From positions 124,001-188,000 of the forward strand of contig JAFKAC010000059.1 in NCBI GenBank assembly GCA_025766275.1: a DNA stretch of 64,000 nucleotides, written 5' to 3'. Shown piece after piece: positions 11,113 to 22,114 of the stretch; position 1 is the first letter of the stretch, and each line of letters opens with the position of its first letter. The notes beneath the pieces are model-generated. The model did not search any database, was not told where the DNA came from, and worked only from the letters and a program-made list of their open reading frames with translations. A program made the translations under genes and the position numbers. Source of the DNA: Lactarius indigo. Lineage: Eukaryota; Basidiomycota; Agaricomycetes; Russulales; Russulaceae.

Positions 11113-14100
11113 CTACCCCGTATTGGGTTGCCAGTGGCGAGGGAGGAACGGGCGGGCCCAGTATGGTTGTTCCGTAGGTGGTTCTATGGTTGGTGCTGGT
11201 TCGGGCCTATGCAACGCAAGCTTGGCTTCGAGGTCGCTCAGCCTCCTGGTCAACGTGTCTGCCCAAGCGCTCTTCACAAGGCCATCTTCGCCTTCGCTCA
11301 TTTGTCTGACTAACGATAGGCACCGTTGTAGAGCTTCACGGGAACGCTCGATCGCCGAAGCAGATGATCCCCAGGGCTCCAGAGGCGGGTCTTCCGGGAG
11401 ACTGTCTTGGACGGCCCTCGCCAAAATGTCCAGGGTCGCCTCGGCTTCACGTCCGAGTGTCTCCAGAGGGGACGTTTCCTGATGAACGAGCTTATCCAAA
11501 CCATCAAGCATCACGAGCAAAGTCGCGAGCTCTGTAGGTCCAGGGCTGACTGGGGGAAGGTCAGGCCGCCAGAATGAGCCCAGGGCGTTCTGTAAGAAGG
11601 TCGATTCTCCTTCGGGTTCTGGTGAGTTCCCTGATCGATGGCGAATGTCCCCTACAATTTTTGTGACAAGAAGCGAGGTGATACAGAGCACCATAACTCG
11701 AGTGTCGGGGTCCCCTTCTGCAGAAATGATATTCATGTCATCCGGGTCGGCAAATAGCCTCTGGAATTGTCCGGGAATGGGAGTGTCTGAGTTGCAATAT
11801 GCCCTTGCATAGGACCAGATCGCGGCGAGGCAAACGCGGAGACGACGTTTACAAACATCAGGATCCCAAGTAGACATCTCTGGAAGACATGCCTTGAAGA
11901 AATTGTGCAGACGAGGGGCTAGTGTAGACCCGCCTTCGCCTGAAGGGACCATCAGATCGAGCATGATAATGGAAGTGTCGGAGACGTGATATGAGCCATA
12001 GAGAGTGGGGATGCGAGTAACAAAAGCTTCGAACTCGTTGTCCTCACGGAGCTCGGCAAGTGTCGACGTCAGTGTGTCCTTGCCCACAGGTGGCGCTGCG
12101 CTAATCGCACTGGACACGATATCATAGGGGATATCATCTTCGTGCTTAGCAAACTGTACTCCCTCGTCAAGGCTGTGAACATGTGTAGGTGATCCGGGGT
12201 GGGGGGGTGGGCCTGCGAGCCGTGCGATCCTGGTATCAAGGCCTTCAAGCATCTTGACCAGTGAATTTAACGCGTCATTTCTCTTGAGGTGGTCAAAGTA
12301 GACGTCTGGGCCACACTTTTTGGACAATTTCAGACACAAGTCGAGTAATTCGCGAGCATACCTGAGATCCGACAGGTCGGGTTGTTGATTTTCTGTTAAG
12401 GGAAGAAAAGCAATGGCGTCTATGACATCTTCAGCCAGGATAACCATCGTGTCGAAAACTTCGTGGCCAAATGTCATGGCTGCGGGCGTGTGGGCCGTAC
12501 AGACTCTCACTAAGTTGCTCATCATCCAGTATAGGATCGTAAATTGCGTCGGCTGGTGACCAGTCAAGTCAAGTCGCCATAATGGCCCCAGTACCATCTT
12601 GATAAATACGAGTTCTCCCTCCGAAACTTGGGGACTTTCTGTTTGGCCACGCATCTCCTTCATCAGTCTTGCAACAAGGAGTGAACCCGTACAAAGCACC
12701 ATAGCATTGATACGAATGTCGTCGTTCACCAAAAGAGTCTTCATCTCGTTTTGGTCGGCAAACAGCCCTCGGAAAGACTTGGACATAGGGACCCCTTTCG
12801 AATTGTTATAGACCTTCATGTAGTACCAGATAGCTGTGAGGCATATGTTGAGTCGATTCTTGTCAACACGAAGATTTACGCCAGACGAAATTGGTAGACA
12901 TGTTTTCAAGAGGCCACCCAGTCGAATCGCAAGGATGGAATCCCCACCACTTGAGGGAGAATCCATAAGGCGAAGCATCGTCTGCGACGCTCCGGGGACT
13001 ATGCGCGAGCTGAAAAATCCTGGGATACGTGAAAGATAATCTTCGACTTCCTTGTCTTCATCGAGCTTCGAAAGTGTCCAGATCAGTGCTTCTCTGTCCA
13101 CCGATGACGAGGCGTTGCTCGCGTCCGACAAAACACGTAGATGGAAACCTTCGCTGAACCAGCGTTTATGGGTCGCGATCCGTTTCACCAGTTGCTCTCT
13201 GTCTAAAAGAGGTGCGATACTCGTGGGTGTCCGCCTGTAAATTCGTCCCCATATTCCCCATGAGTACTGAAGGAAGCCATCGAGGATAGTCGCGAATGCA
13301 CCCGTAAAAAACAATGTGATAACGGCTAGCATCTGCGACAGTCTCCATAGGAAACCGGTGAAAGGGGTGCCGTAAGGGCAGCTGAGGATGATGTTTGGGA
13401 TGACTGTCAATGCCGTGTATAGTGACGCGAACACTCCGAGCCATCCGATGAAGACCCACGCCACGGATTTGTTGAACAGGAGAAAGAAGTCGACAAGGCC
13501 AGCGAAGAAAAGGAATACAGACGTATGGAGCAACATCGGGATGGCCTCTACTGTTTGCCTCATCCGAAAACGCTCCATCCCGGTGAAAAGGACAGTGCGC
13601 ACTCGCGCACGCTCATGTGGTATATCGTGGAGGTATGAAAGCGCCATATATCGTCGAGTCCACTGCTGGATCAGCGTCGCGAGAAGAGCACAAGTTAGGC
13701 TGGTAGCCAAGCTAAGGAGAAATAGGATGTTAACCCGGATGGCCGAATGCAGGTTGGGTGGCGAGTTATTGAGGGGAGGTGGCGTAGGCAAGACAGTGCC
13801 GCTTGAGATGCCAACGAGTTGTTGTGAGACTTGGGAGAGTAGAGTGACAGCCTGATCGCTCGAATCGACTGACAATCTCTTATAGCTCTCTATGACGAAT
13901 GCCGCCACGGTCGCAGAGAACAGACCTGTCTGTTGAAAAGTCAAATTACATAGAGAAGAACAGACTTGAAGAGACGAACGAAGACAAGAACGCCGTCGGC
14001 GTCACTTTTCCAGCGATCGGTCACCTCTTGGTCGTACTTCTGAAATTGGGGGAGAGATTGGATCCACATTTGTCTCCAGGGATCCGCGAAGAGTTCCCCT

Positions 14101-14811
14101 TGATAAAGTAGCGAGAGACGTCAATACCCCACCCTACTTCCCTATAAAATTAAATTACCTGGGCTATAATTCGCGCCTTGGGAGTGAGGAGTATTCCCTA
14201 GACGAAGATTGAGCGCTTCGGAGACGTCACGAGAACAAGGCGCTACTAACCCGGGATCTGAGGGGCGTCCTGTCCCACGGAAGGTTCTTGACTGCGGGTA
14301 CTTGGGGAATCTGGGTGCGTCGTGAGAAACGTGAGTGTTACTATAAAAGACAACATCCGCATACCTTCTCGTTCGATATTCTGCACGAATGACGTAGGAA
14401 GAACAGGCCCTAGAATACGTCAGTTGACACATAAATCCGGCCTTGAATCCGGCGTCATAGGATTGACACCAACCCACCTCCATGTTCAGCCGTAGTACCG
14501 TGCGTTCCATCCCTTGCGGAATAAGGGGGGGAAACCCCAACATCTGAACAACAAATCGAGGTCAGCAGGCAGATGATAATGGCGCTTAGCGGGACCTTGG
14601 TCCGCTCTTACGTCTTACAAATCCCAGAAGTCCTCCGAGTTGCTGCCCATCAGTCAAGCCATCAGTAGTTGGGCCTACTGTAGGACACCACGAATAAGCA
14701 ACTCAACCAACAACGCTAGAAAATTGTGGACATACTAGATCTGCCCTCATCGAATGGTCGCTCTGACACTTGCCCATCCTCAAGGTCGACATCGGGGTTG
14801 GGAAGAGACAT
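11113..14811 (-). CDS. DUF6535 domain multi-pass membrane protein, copy 2
   Basis: Paralogue of the gene at 5760-9293, and very similar throughout. The last exon is 11113-13929 and the preceding exon 13980-14098 (ELFADPWRQMW through DADGVLVF). The next exon starts at 14159 and reads upstream through SRDVSEALNLRLGNTPHSQGANYSP. It may continue, open, to 14543 (starting MLGFPPLIPQGMERTV), or an intron may cut it. A probable first exon is 14736-14811 (MSLPNPDVDLEDG). The four hydrophobic stretches of DUF6535 are kept: TGLFSATVAAFVIESYK, VNILFLLSLATSLTCALLA, LLHTSVFLFFAGLVDFFLLF and AWVFIGWLGVFASLYTALT. Small in-frame indels distinguish it from copy 1 (for example near residues 560-600), which suggests continued constraint. 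Its role is unknown. Confidence 0.85.
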
Positions 14812-15124
14812 GGCGGGGACGAGCCGTAGTTGGGGAAAATTTGGGGTCACAACTTGAACTATGTATGAACAATGGAACAGGGATTAACCTGATATAGAAC
14901 AAGGGCCTGTTCCGGGTGCTACTGCCGAAGTACAAGAGAGGACAGCATAGGGAGGTCCGAAAACAATTTGTTCCTTACAAGAACAAGTGGGGAAACCGAA
15001 GGTATGCCGCTGTGTCGTAGCCTCAGATGCTCCTCATTCTGGCAGAACCGTATTTCAGTTTAAAAAGTTCTATTTTGTCATTGAGTGTCAAATAACAAGG
15101 CCAGTCATAGGAAGATAGCTAATG
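14812..15124. other. Spacer, no gene seen
   Basis: The tail of duplication copy 2 followed by unique sequence. Nothing recognisable before the zinc-finger relic at 15125. Confidence 0.5.
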
Positions 15125-15330
15125 ACTCATGTCAGGAACCTGCGCCACCTGCGGCCTCGTCCTCTGCGCGCATCACCCACCCCACCGCGGCACCGCCCCC
15201 CTGCTGGACCCTGCCGCGCGTGCAGTGCTCACATACGCTAGGCATCGGCGCATGCACGCGCAGTAAAGGAACTTGCGCGGCCTGGCAGAAGGCATGTTCC
15301 GGGCGCTGGGTGGGCGCTGGTTATAGGTTA
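15125..15330 (+). pseudogene. Relic of the RQT4 zinc-finger exon
   Basis: About 200 bp match 4195-4430 of the intact RQT4-like gene: the CACCTGCGGCCTCGTCCTCTG segment encoding the TCGLVLCA part of the zinc finger, CTGGACCCTGCCGCGCGTGC, and CATGCACGCGCAGTAAAGGA near the charged helix. Several internal deletions remove the CPHC cysteines, and the frame is broken. This is the piece missing from the relic at 9769-10217. It lies 21 bp outside the left end of the transposon. Confidence 0.75.
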
Positions 15331-15351
15331 TGTGATTGATTATATAAGGTA

Positions 15352-15400
15352 CAGCTGGTTCCATATCGATTGTCCCCTGCCATTTTGAGAACACAGGCGG
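15352..15400 (+). repeat. Left terminal inverted repeat
   Basis: Outer 28 bp are a perfect inverted match to 19680-19707. The inner part is imperfect, with a 4-bp gap followed by CCATTTT and AGGCGG. Confidence 0.9.
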
Positions 15401-15448
15401 ACCTCCAAAACTGAAGAGCGGGGTTCATAATTAAGTAGAGGGAGAAAT

Positions 15449-15516
15449 TCTCAGGAAATTAGGTTATCTCGCAGAACTGGGGTTATGGAATAGCTATCTT
15501 GCAAAAATTGGGGTTA
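15449..15516 (+). repeat. Three imperfect subterminal direct repeats of about 20 bp
   Basis: The repeats are TCTCAGGAAATTAGGTTA, TCTCGCAGAACTGGGGTTAT and TCTTGCAAAAATTGGGGTTA, about 100-165 bp inside the left tip and 85 bp before the transposase start. Subterminal repeats of this kind can be transposase or host-factor sites. No counterpart was found at the right end. Confidence 0.5.
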
Positions 15517-15601
15517 TCGGTGGCCACCTGCATTGCCACGCTCGGCATCTGTGCAATTTCAGTGACCCTCCTCGCACCCTGGCTGTTAGCATCCCTCAAC
15601 A

Positions 15602-16690
15602 ATGGTCCGCCGGCACATCTCCAATGACCTCAAAGAGACAGCCCTATCGATGTCTCTTCAGGGATTGTCCGACTCAGAAATCCACGATCTCACAGGGATC
15701 AGTACACGGACAATCAAGAGGTTTCGCAGTACATATCGCAGAACAGGAGGCCTATCAACTGTGACACCAATTGACGTTGGTCGGCCACGCCTGCTCACTG
15801 GTATACACGTAAAGGTGTGTATGTGACATTTCAGTTCCGGTTGTTGTCTCACTGTTGAGTGTTGAAGTTTCTCCTTGATTCCGTTGAGCGCCAGCCCGAC
15901 ATTGCACTCGTGGAGCTGCAGACAGCACTTCGGGAAGTATGCAACGTCGAAGTATCACGCCAGACGGTCATGCGTTCACTTGAGAGGGAGGGGTACACAA
16001 TGAAAATGGTGCGTCTTCATCTAATGACCTCATTGATTCTCATAACATCAACAATAGGTTACACGCAGCGCTCTTGAACGAAACGAGCAAGACCGCCAAG
16101 AGTATATAGCCCTCATTGCTGCCCATTTTCGCCCAGAACAACTCGTCTTTGCGGACGAGAGCCATTTCAATCGACTTACTTTGAGGAGGCCATATGCGTG
16201 GTCACTCCGTGGCGAGCGTGCTCGCCGGTGCGAGTTTTTCCTGCGTGGCACCAAATTTTCAATATTACCCGCTCTTTCCCTTGATGGAATCTTACACCTC
16301 GAGGTCGTTGAGAACGCTGTTACAGGCGACATCTTTCGTCAATTCATTCAAGGCCTCCTTCTGCGCATGAATGCATGGCCATTGCCCAATTCGGTTCTCA
16401 TCGTCGACAATGCCTCAATACACAAGGTGGCCGGGATTCGTGAACTGGTTGAGGGACACGGTGCACGCCTTATTTACCTCCCTGCATATTCACCAGACCT
16501 CAACCCGATTGAGCTGGCATTTTCATCTATCAAAGCCTGGCTACGTGCAAATCGTGCTCGTGTCAACGCAGAACTCGAGTCGGACAATAATCGCACGATT
16601 TACAAGGCATTCTGGGATGCTGTCTATTCTGTCACATCGAGCGATGCAAAGGGCTGGTACAGCCATTGCGGGTACCAGTCCGCTCCTTAG
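15602..16690 (+). CDS. Tc1/mariner superfamily transposase (DD34E, DDE_3)
   Basis: Exons 15602-15800, 15860-16008 and 16058-16690 splice to 326 aa with 59- and 49-bp introns. Residues 1-70 are a helix-turn-helix unit (LSDSEIHDLTGISTRTIKRF) followed by a GRPRLLT linker. A second one follows (LQTALREVCNVEVSRQTVMRSLEREGYT). The catalytic triad is complete: D149 in VFADESHFNR, D233 in LIVDNASIHK, and E268 in YSPDLNPIELAFSSIK, with 34 residues between the second Asp and the Glu. The enzyme cuts at the terminal repeats and integrates at TA. No stop or frameshift is visible, so it may be active. The annotated start is the first ATG before the helix-turn-helix. Confidence 0.92.
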
Positions 16691-16890
16691 ATTTTTGTAT
16701 CTTCCGCTTGTTATGCACACGAATAGATGACTGCTGGTGGTCACTCGGCTGGAGAACTATGAAACATGCTGAATTCGACGTGTTATAAACTACACGGTAC
16801 ATGGCACGGGTGCATCAAAACCACACATTGGAGGAAAAAGCTACCGACCATGGGCACGTGCGGGAGTGTGGGATAGCTGACAAAGCTACC

Positions 16891-19019
16891 TCACACCTCA
16901 TACGATGTCGCCCTATAGTAACCGTTGTCCTCCTCCTCGTCCTCTTCGTCGTCCTCTTCTTTCCCCATGCTCATCACATCTTCGGTCTCCTCGTATATGC
17001 TCACTTTGTCACTGTCAACAGTCTCTTCTTTGGCGGATTGACATTCCCCCAAGTCGGGCGCTATAACCTGTGGAGTTGAAAGTGAGTCGTTTTCGTCGCT
17101 GCTCGTTGCCTCCATGAAACCAAGAGGAACAAGGAGCTTGTCCCTGCAATACTCGTGGATGCACCGGGCACTATCTTGGCGAAGCCACCCAAATGACGCA
17201 AGGAGTTCGATGGGTAGTGAGTACACATCCACCACATCGTACTGTTTGAGATCTGTTAACTCTTCACATAGATCCATGTACTTCCGGCCAACAGCCGGGG
17301 CGTGAGCGTCCATGAGCATTAGCAGCTCCTTCACTGTCGGTACCCTCAGTTCTGCCATGCAATCAAGAAGGACCAGAAGGCGTGATGGGCGTGGATCCTG
17401 TGCTTGTGTAGGTCCCGGCACACTGGGCTCTGGCGCACTTGACGGTATGGTGCGTGGCGATTCATCGCTGATATCAACGAGACGTGATGGACTTGGAGTA
17501 GGTGACGACGAGCCCGAGACAACATATGTTGCTTGCACCGCAGAGCTCCCTGCTCCTGGTGTGGGCATGATGTTGACGGACACATGTACCTCGGGCTTTG
17601 CATGCATGGTGCGGGTTTTCTTTGTAGCTGGATGGTCAAGTATCTTGGTGTTCGGTGGGGCGTTTATCGTCACGTTTCTAAGTGACTACAGACCGGTGAG
17701 TTGTCGCTCGCTCGAGTTCGCGGTGCTCACCATTTCCTTTGCCCACAGGGTCATCTCTTCATGGGTCAACTCTTTATGTCCGTCTTTCGCGTTTTCTCCC
17801 CTTGGTCTGATCAGACAAAATGTCTTCTTTCCCGGCTTGGAGTGCGCTTGGCATAGGAGATGCTGTTGTAGCTCCAGAAGGCAGTCCAGCTGACTTCTCA
17901 TTTCCGGGGTCAGCTCCGGAGGAACATCGTCTTCACGACTGCGTTTCTCCTTCCCCTTTCGGTATCCGCGCGCCCTCACTCTCGTGCGTGCAGACTCGTG
18001 CTGCAAGCATTCAACGGTAAGCTTTTTTTTCTTCATTATATGCCGCCCGACTGACCATATTCTTGATTTCCATCGACACGGCACGCGTCCGTGCTGACTT
18101 CACTTTTTCCTGCAGTCGGACAATTGCGTTGGTCCACTCCTCCTCGGATGCAAGACTTGACATCGTGCCCGGCTCTCCACTGATCCGGAACGCTATCTTC
18201 ACCTCACTACGAGGCGCGTCGAAGTATTGATGCACCTCATTGAGGAAATCCTTCCACTTCATGTCTGTTTGAGCCGTGAACGTGTGTTTGATGTGGTCGT
18301 CGACCACCTCAATCTGGAACTGCCACACTTCAAGCAATCAGCAACAAATCTCATCGTGAAGGTACGTGACGCTTACCTCCACTGCTAACCTCCTTGTTTG
18401 GATAGGATCTCCCTGACCGAGCGCCCACAGTCGAGGGCAGGGCAGCAACATTCGCATTCACATCCCCACCAGCCCCGCTCTTATCCCAACGCCTAGGAAT
18501 GTCGTGACCCACATGACCACGTGCCTCACGGGTAAGTAGGTCTTCATCTCCAGCAGCGGTACGATGGGTGGCTACTAGATGCGCCAGGAAAGGAGCCGGG
18601 GGAGGAGCCGTGGGGTATGGGGGATAACCCCACGGCTGAAGGGGTGCAGCACCGATGCTGGCACCATAGGGGTGGTGTGGGGGTGGTGGGTATCCCGGAG
18701 GATAGAACATCCCGCTGTAGGGATGCGCATATGTAGGTGGACCGACCGAAGTGTGCTGACCATCGTTTGGAATAGGAAGGCCCATAGTAGGCGGCAGGTG
18801 CGGAGGCGGCAGATGCGGTAGTGGAGGAGTTTGAGGTTGGCGATGGACCTCAGGTGGCGGCAGCGGCAATGGTGGTGGCACAGGTATTGCCGCAGGTGTG
18901 TCGGGAGCAGACGGCTGCGACACACGCAAAGTGACCTTACGCACGCGGGATTGTGGTCTCTTGGACCGGCCATCTTCAGTACGTGCATTCTTGCGTTGAC
19001 GACGAGTGGTGGGAGGCAT
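16891..19019 (-). CDS. Transposon accessory protein, Pro-rich, repetitive Agaricomycete family of unknown function
   Basis: Four exons on the minus strand, 18377-19019, 18056-18327, 17731-18000 and 16891-17685, splice in frame to 659 aa. For the last exon the acceptor CTGTAG (not the nearby CACTTAG) keeps the frame. Residues 1-30 are basic, with a likely nuclear signal (RRQRKNARTEDGRSKR). Residues 35-200 are Pro/Tyr/Gly-rich. Residues 214-305 form a compact region (VWQFQIEVVDDHIKHTF, MKWKDFLNEV, EVKIAFRISGEPG, ARTRAVSMEIKNM) resembling a ubiquitin-like or PB1-like fold. Residues 310-400 include a Cys/His patch and LTHEEMTLWAKEM. Near residues 520-600 a helical motif (LLMLMDAHAPAVGRKYMDL..VVDVYSLPIELLASFG) is followed by an acidic tail. 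I recall similar proteins being abundant in mushroom genomes, but cannot check. Its place inside the repeats suggests a role in the element's life cycle. Confidence 0.8.
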
Positions 19020-19648
19020 TCGAGTTTCTGACCCCTTCTGGTTTCAAGATGCCCATTCTTATATTCCGCACTCTGAAGCTTTCTGTGCTGCACAGTCGCT
19101 CGTCCCCTACCTCTTGCCCATCGTTACCTGCTGGCGCCCCGTGTCGACCCCCATATATCCTACCAACGAGGGCAGCGACGGGCTACCATTGACAACGCAA
19201 GCCGCACTAGCCGGGCGATCCAAGCTGTGCAATGTGCGGCCTATCTTGTATCATGGTGCATCCATTCCCTGTGTTACCAAGCCAATGTATGTATCTCGAA
19301 GCTGACCGGATGAATCCTTTGTCCAGGCTCTACGCACGATCCCCCGACAGCGATTCCTTCAAAGTTTCGCGTCGCGCGCGCAACTCATAGCTACCGACTT
19401 ACAGCATCTCTTCCTGACAACCATACGCTTGTAATACCTGTGCTCAATATGAATAGTTATCCTATCCCGTCGGAATTGCTTTTGTTCCGAGCAGACTGAG
19501 GTAGTCATGACGGGGAGCACTTCTGTGTTGCGCGACATCGCACGACTTAGTCTTGAAAACGATAAGTGGATTGTATAAATTCATTTTTTAATTACCACAA
19601 TTACTTTCTGTGTGAAAAATACTCGGCATGATGGCGGAGTGACCCATT

Positions 19649-19707
19649 AAAACCCCGCCTATGTCCAAAAAATGGTCACCAGGGGACAATCGATATGGAA
19701 CCAGCTG
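19649..19707 (-). repeat. Right terminal inverted repeat
   Basis: Reverse complement of the left end. The outermost bases are CCAGCTG at 19701-19707, followed by the duplicated TA. Confidence 0.9.
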
Positions 19708-19709
19708 TA

Positions 19710-22114
19710 ACAAAAGTGCGAGTCGTTTCAAGAGTCGTTTCCAACAAAAAGCTGCAGGACTTGGCTTTAGCAACACGAATTGGAGCCTTGAGGATGCGAT
19801 GATGTACGTAGAAAGTACTGCTGCCAGCATCGGTGGTGTGTCATACCAGTTACTAGCCCCGTGTGTGTGCGTGTGCGTGTATCTTGTCTTCAGTGTATGC
19901 TGACGTTCAAACGCGACGGAATAACTCACCTTGCAACTTAAGAACAAATCCTGAAAGATTCCGAGCGCTGCAAATACAGTAACGAAGCGTAAACAAGATA
20001 GTCAGTCGCCTGCAAGGGACGATGGAGCCTGAGGGCAAGCGAAGTCCAGTATGACGATGTCGGGGGCGCAATTTTTGCTGAATGGAGACATCTTCGACAC
20101 CTACAGAATTGGCATGCCCCAGTCCACATCGACGGTCAGAGGTGGTTTAATTGAAGAAGAAAAGAAATTGTGACAAAGGATTCTGTGCAACTCAAAGCGA
20201 CGACCTTGTCGTCGTGTTAGTAAGAACACTGCAGAATGTCACACCCAACACGAGGCCGAGTGCCGTACGAAGGAAGTACCCGGTACCTAGTGTAACTGAC
20301 GACGAGTCCGTAGATAAAGGGGGATATCGTTTAAGCCGTGCAAGAGGGGAAGAGGTTGGCCTCGAGACCGCACTCCAACATGCGCTTGATGGGGAACTCG
20401 ATGGAGGTAAGGTAAGTGCAATGGGAGTCGGAGACGTCAGTAACTCCAGCGCCCCCAGTGAGCAAGCCGTTTTCTCTAAGTTTCGTGCATGTCGACAATG
20501 GGCAAGCAGTAATCGCCTAATCAACATAAGACACTGACGAGCCTGGTGGAAACGACCTGGGTTTGTCTGAGGTTCATAGAGGTGCGGTGCATCACGACCG
20601 GTCGCGCAGGCTTCCGCGCGGCGCGAAACCTTGTAGCGATGTCTGCCGGATTTGGGGATACGTGATTCTCGGATAGCTAAGGCCGTGAACAGATGTGCCG
20701 CGCTGGGTAACGCAAAAGGTGAACCACACGACACGATGGTGATCGGTGATGCAAGGGGTCGCGCACACCCCTGCATGATGCAAGACTCTGTATAACTGCC
20801 CGTCTGTATTGGTGGTGAGCCACACTAGGGTTGCTAAGGGCGCACGCAGGTGCAGAACACTGAAGGGCATTGGGAAGAGGTTTCACTGAGAACCCGCTAA
20901 GATCTGAGACCGGGGGACTCCCTTATCTTTGGTCGAGCGTTTTGAATAGGATATGTGGAGAGGGAAGAATCTGGAATGTGCTCGCTAGAGTGGAGACCAA
21001 GAGGCAACTGAGCGAGATCGAAAACTGGTTGAAAATTCTGGACGCGCAGCGCGGGAAAGTCCCCGTCGAAGATTGGGCACATGGGGACATGTCCTTACGC
21101 CACCTTTGTTCGCTAGGTCTCTGTTCTCGTCGTATCGCGTCATCATCAACCTTTTTACCTCACTTTGCCAATAGAACGCCTCGGCCACGCCGTCCCTTTG
21201 TCTCTGGAAAGGGTGCGACATATCTTCTTGTTTTACCCTTAGATAATCTTGTCATAAAGATGTAGTGCGTACGCTGTTGGAGGCTGGTGCTGGCCTCAGT
21301 TCCGTTCACCATATCTCCTTCGTACGGCTCCCTTTTTCCTTGCGTCTCCCTGTCTTCGACCCTATAACATCATCTCCCTCTCTCTGTTGGTGAATATACC
21401 AGCACCGTGTTGCCCCTTTTCTAACCGTTTGCCTTGTGTGAATGAGATCAGGCCACTCGACAGCACCTGGAATTCTCGTATTGGTGCCCTCGTTTAGACC
21501 TTTTTGGTACCCCAATTCACTTGCAGATGACGTCGATGCACCATCTGCTGGAACCAGAATGGGGAAATGTTGCTTGAGTCAGATAAACTATCGTAATTAC
21601 GGAAGGGTCGCACCGTACCGTCTTCGGCATTCTCCGACCTGTTTTACGATACTGTACGTGTGTATGCCATTACGACCAGTTGCTACGACCGTCAGACCGT
21701 CAGGCCTAGTCAGGTGCGGAGCCCTAAGAGGAATTGTTTCATCGGATTCATTCGTTGTAAAAGCTACCCGTATTGTACCAACAACTCCTATCTAAGGAAT
21801 CCGTGCTGCACTACAGCATTGATACAATATCGTGTTCTGGGTATGAATACGTCCCCAAAGTAGTAGAACAAAAGGTACGTCATTTTACAGGCCTTCAATG
21901 GCCGCCAACGCTGCCCTCGCTCGCCGTCACGGCGTATTCGTGTTTCGATGGATCCCAACCCTCGGCCCAACTCGGCTTACCACGCCGCCCACGCACCACG
22001 CTCGCACGAATCGAGTGTGGGTTAGAGAACGCCGGTGCCGGGGGGAAGTTCTGTGAGCGCAGAGCGGGATTGCTAGGGGAAATCAAAAATGTCAACAAAT
22101 CCGTCGCACCCGCA
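19710..22114. other. Long stretch without a convincing gene
   Basis: Several frames stay open for 100-190 codons (for example 20192-20776 minus and 20870-21262 plus), but none shows a family motif, splice pattern or codon preference I trust. A GT-rich microsatellite lies near 19860-19885. At 21720-21880 there is a diverged third copy of the RQT4 3'-flank sequence also present at about 4780-4935 and 10222-10380. Confidence 0.5.
21720..21880 (+). repeat. Dispersed copy of the RQT4 downstream flank
   Basis: Shared blocks include TTCGTTGTAAAAGCTACC, CAACAACTCC and TATCTAAGGAATC, in the same order and spacing as at 4785-4935 and 10228-10380. It has no coding content. Confidence 0.65.

Larger units (their letters stand above)
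9675..14900. repeat. Segmental duplication, copy 2 (RQT4 relic + DUF6535 gene)
   Basis: Second copy of the 3720-9400 block. It has lost about 530 bp from inside the RQT4-like gene. It also carries about 200 bp in the DUF6535 5' region (around 14300-14520) that copy 1 lacks. Confidence 0.8.
15352..19707. mobile_element. Tc1/mariner-type DNA transposon with transposase and an accessory gene
   Basis: The left end reads CAGCTGGTTCCATATCGATT at 15352. The right end carries the exact reverse complement, ending at 19707. The perfect match runs 28 bp to ..CCCCTG, and weaker matches continue inward (CCATTTT, then AGGCGG about 50 bp from each tip). Both ends are flanked by TA (15350-15351 and 19708-19709), the target-site duplication of Tc1/mariner elements. 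Inside are an open DD34E transposase on + and a large open gene on -, converging on about 200 bp between their stops. Matching ends and open genes suggest a fairly recent insertion. Confidence 0.9.

Noticed and set aside
17669..17730. Apparent frameshift between exons 3 and 4 of the transposon accessory gene
   Set aside because: It arises only with the acceptor CACTTAG. The upstream acceptor CTGTAG keeps the frame and gives a family-like join (LWAKEM-SLRNVTINAPP), so the gene is not broken.
19860..19885. GT-rich tract as a functional element
   Set aside because: A short simple repeat with no conserved context.
20192..20776. Minus-strand open frame of 194 codons with a hydrophobic C-terminal stretch
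   Set aside because: Irregular composition, no start context, no splice sites and no recognised family; probably chance in GC-balanced DNA.
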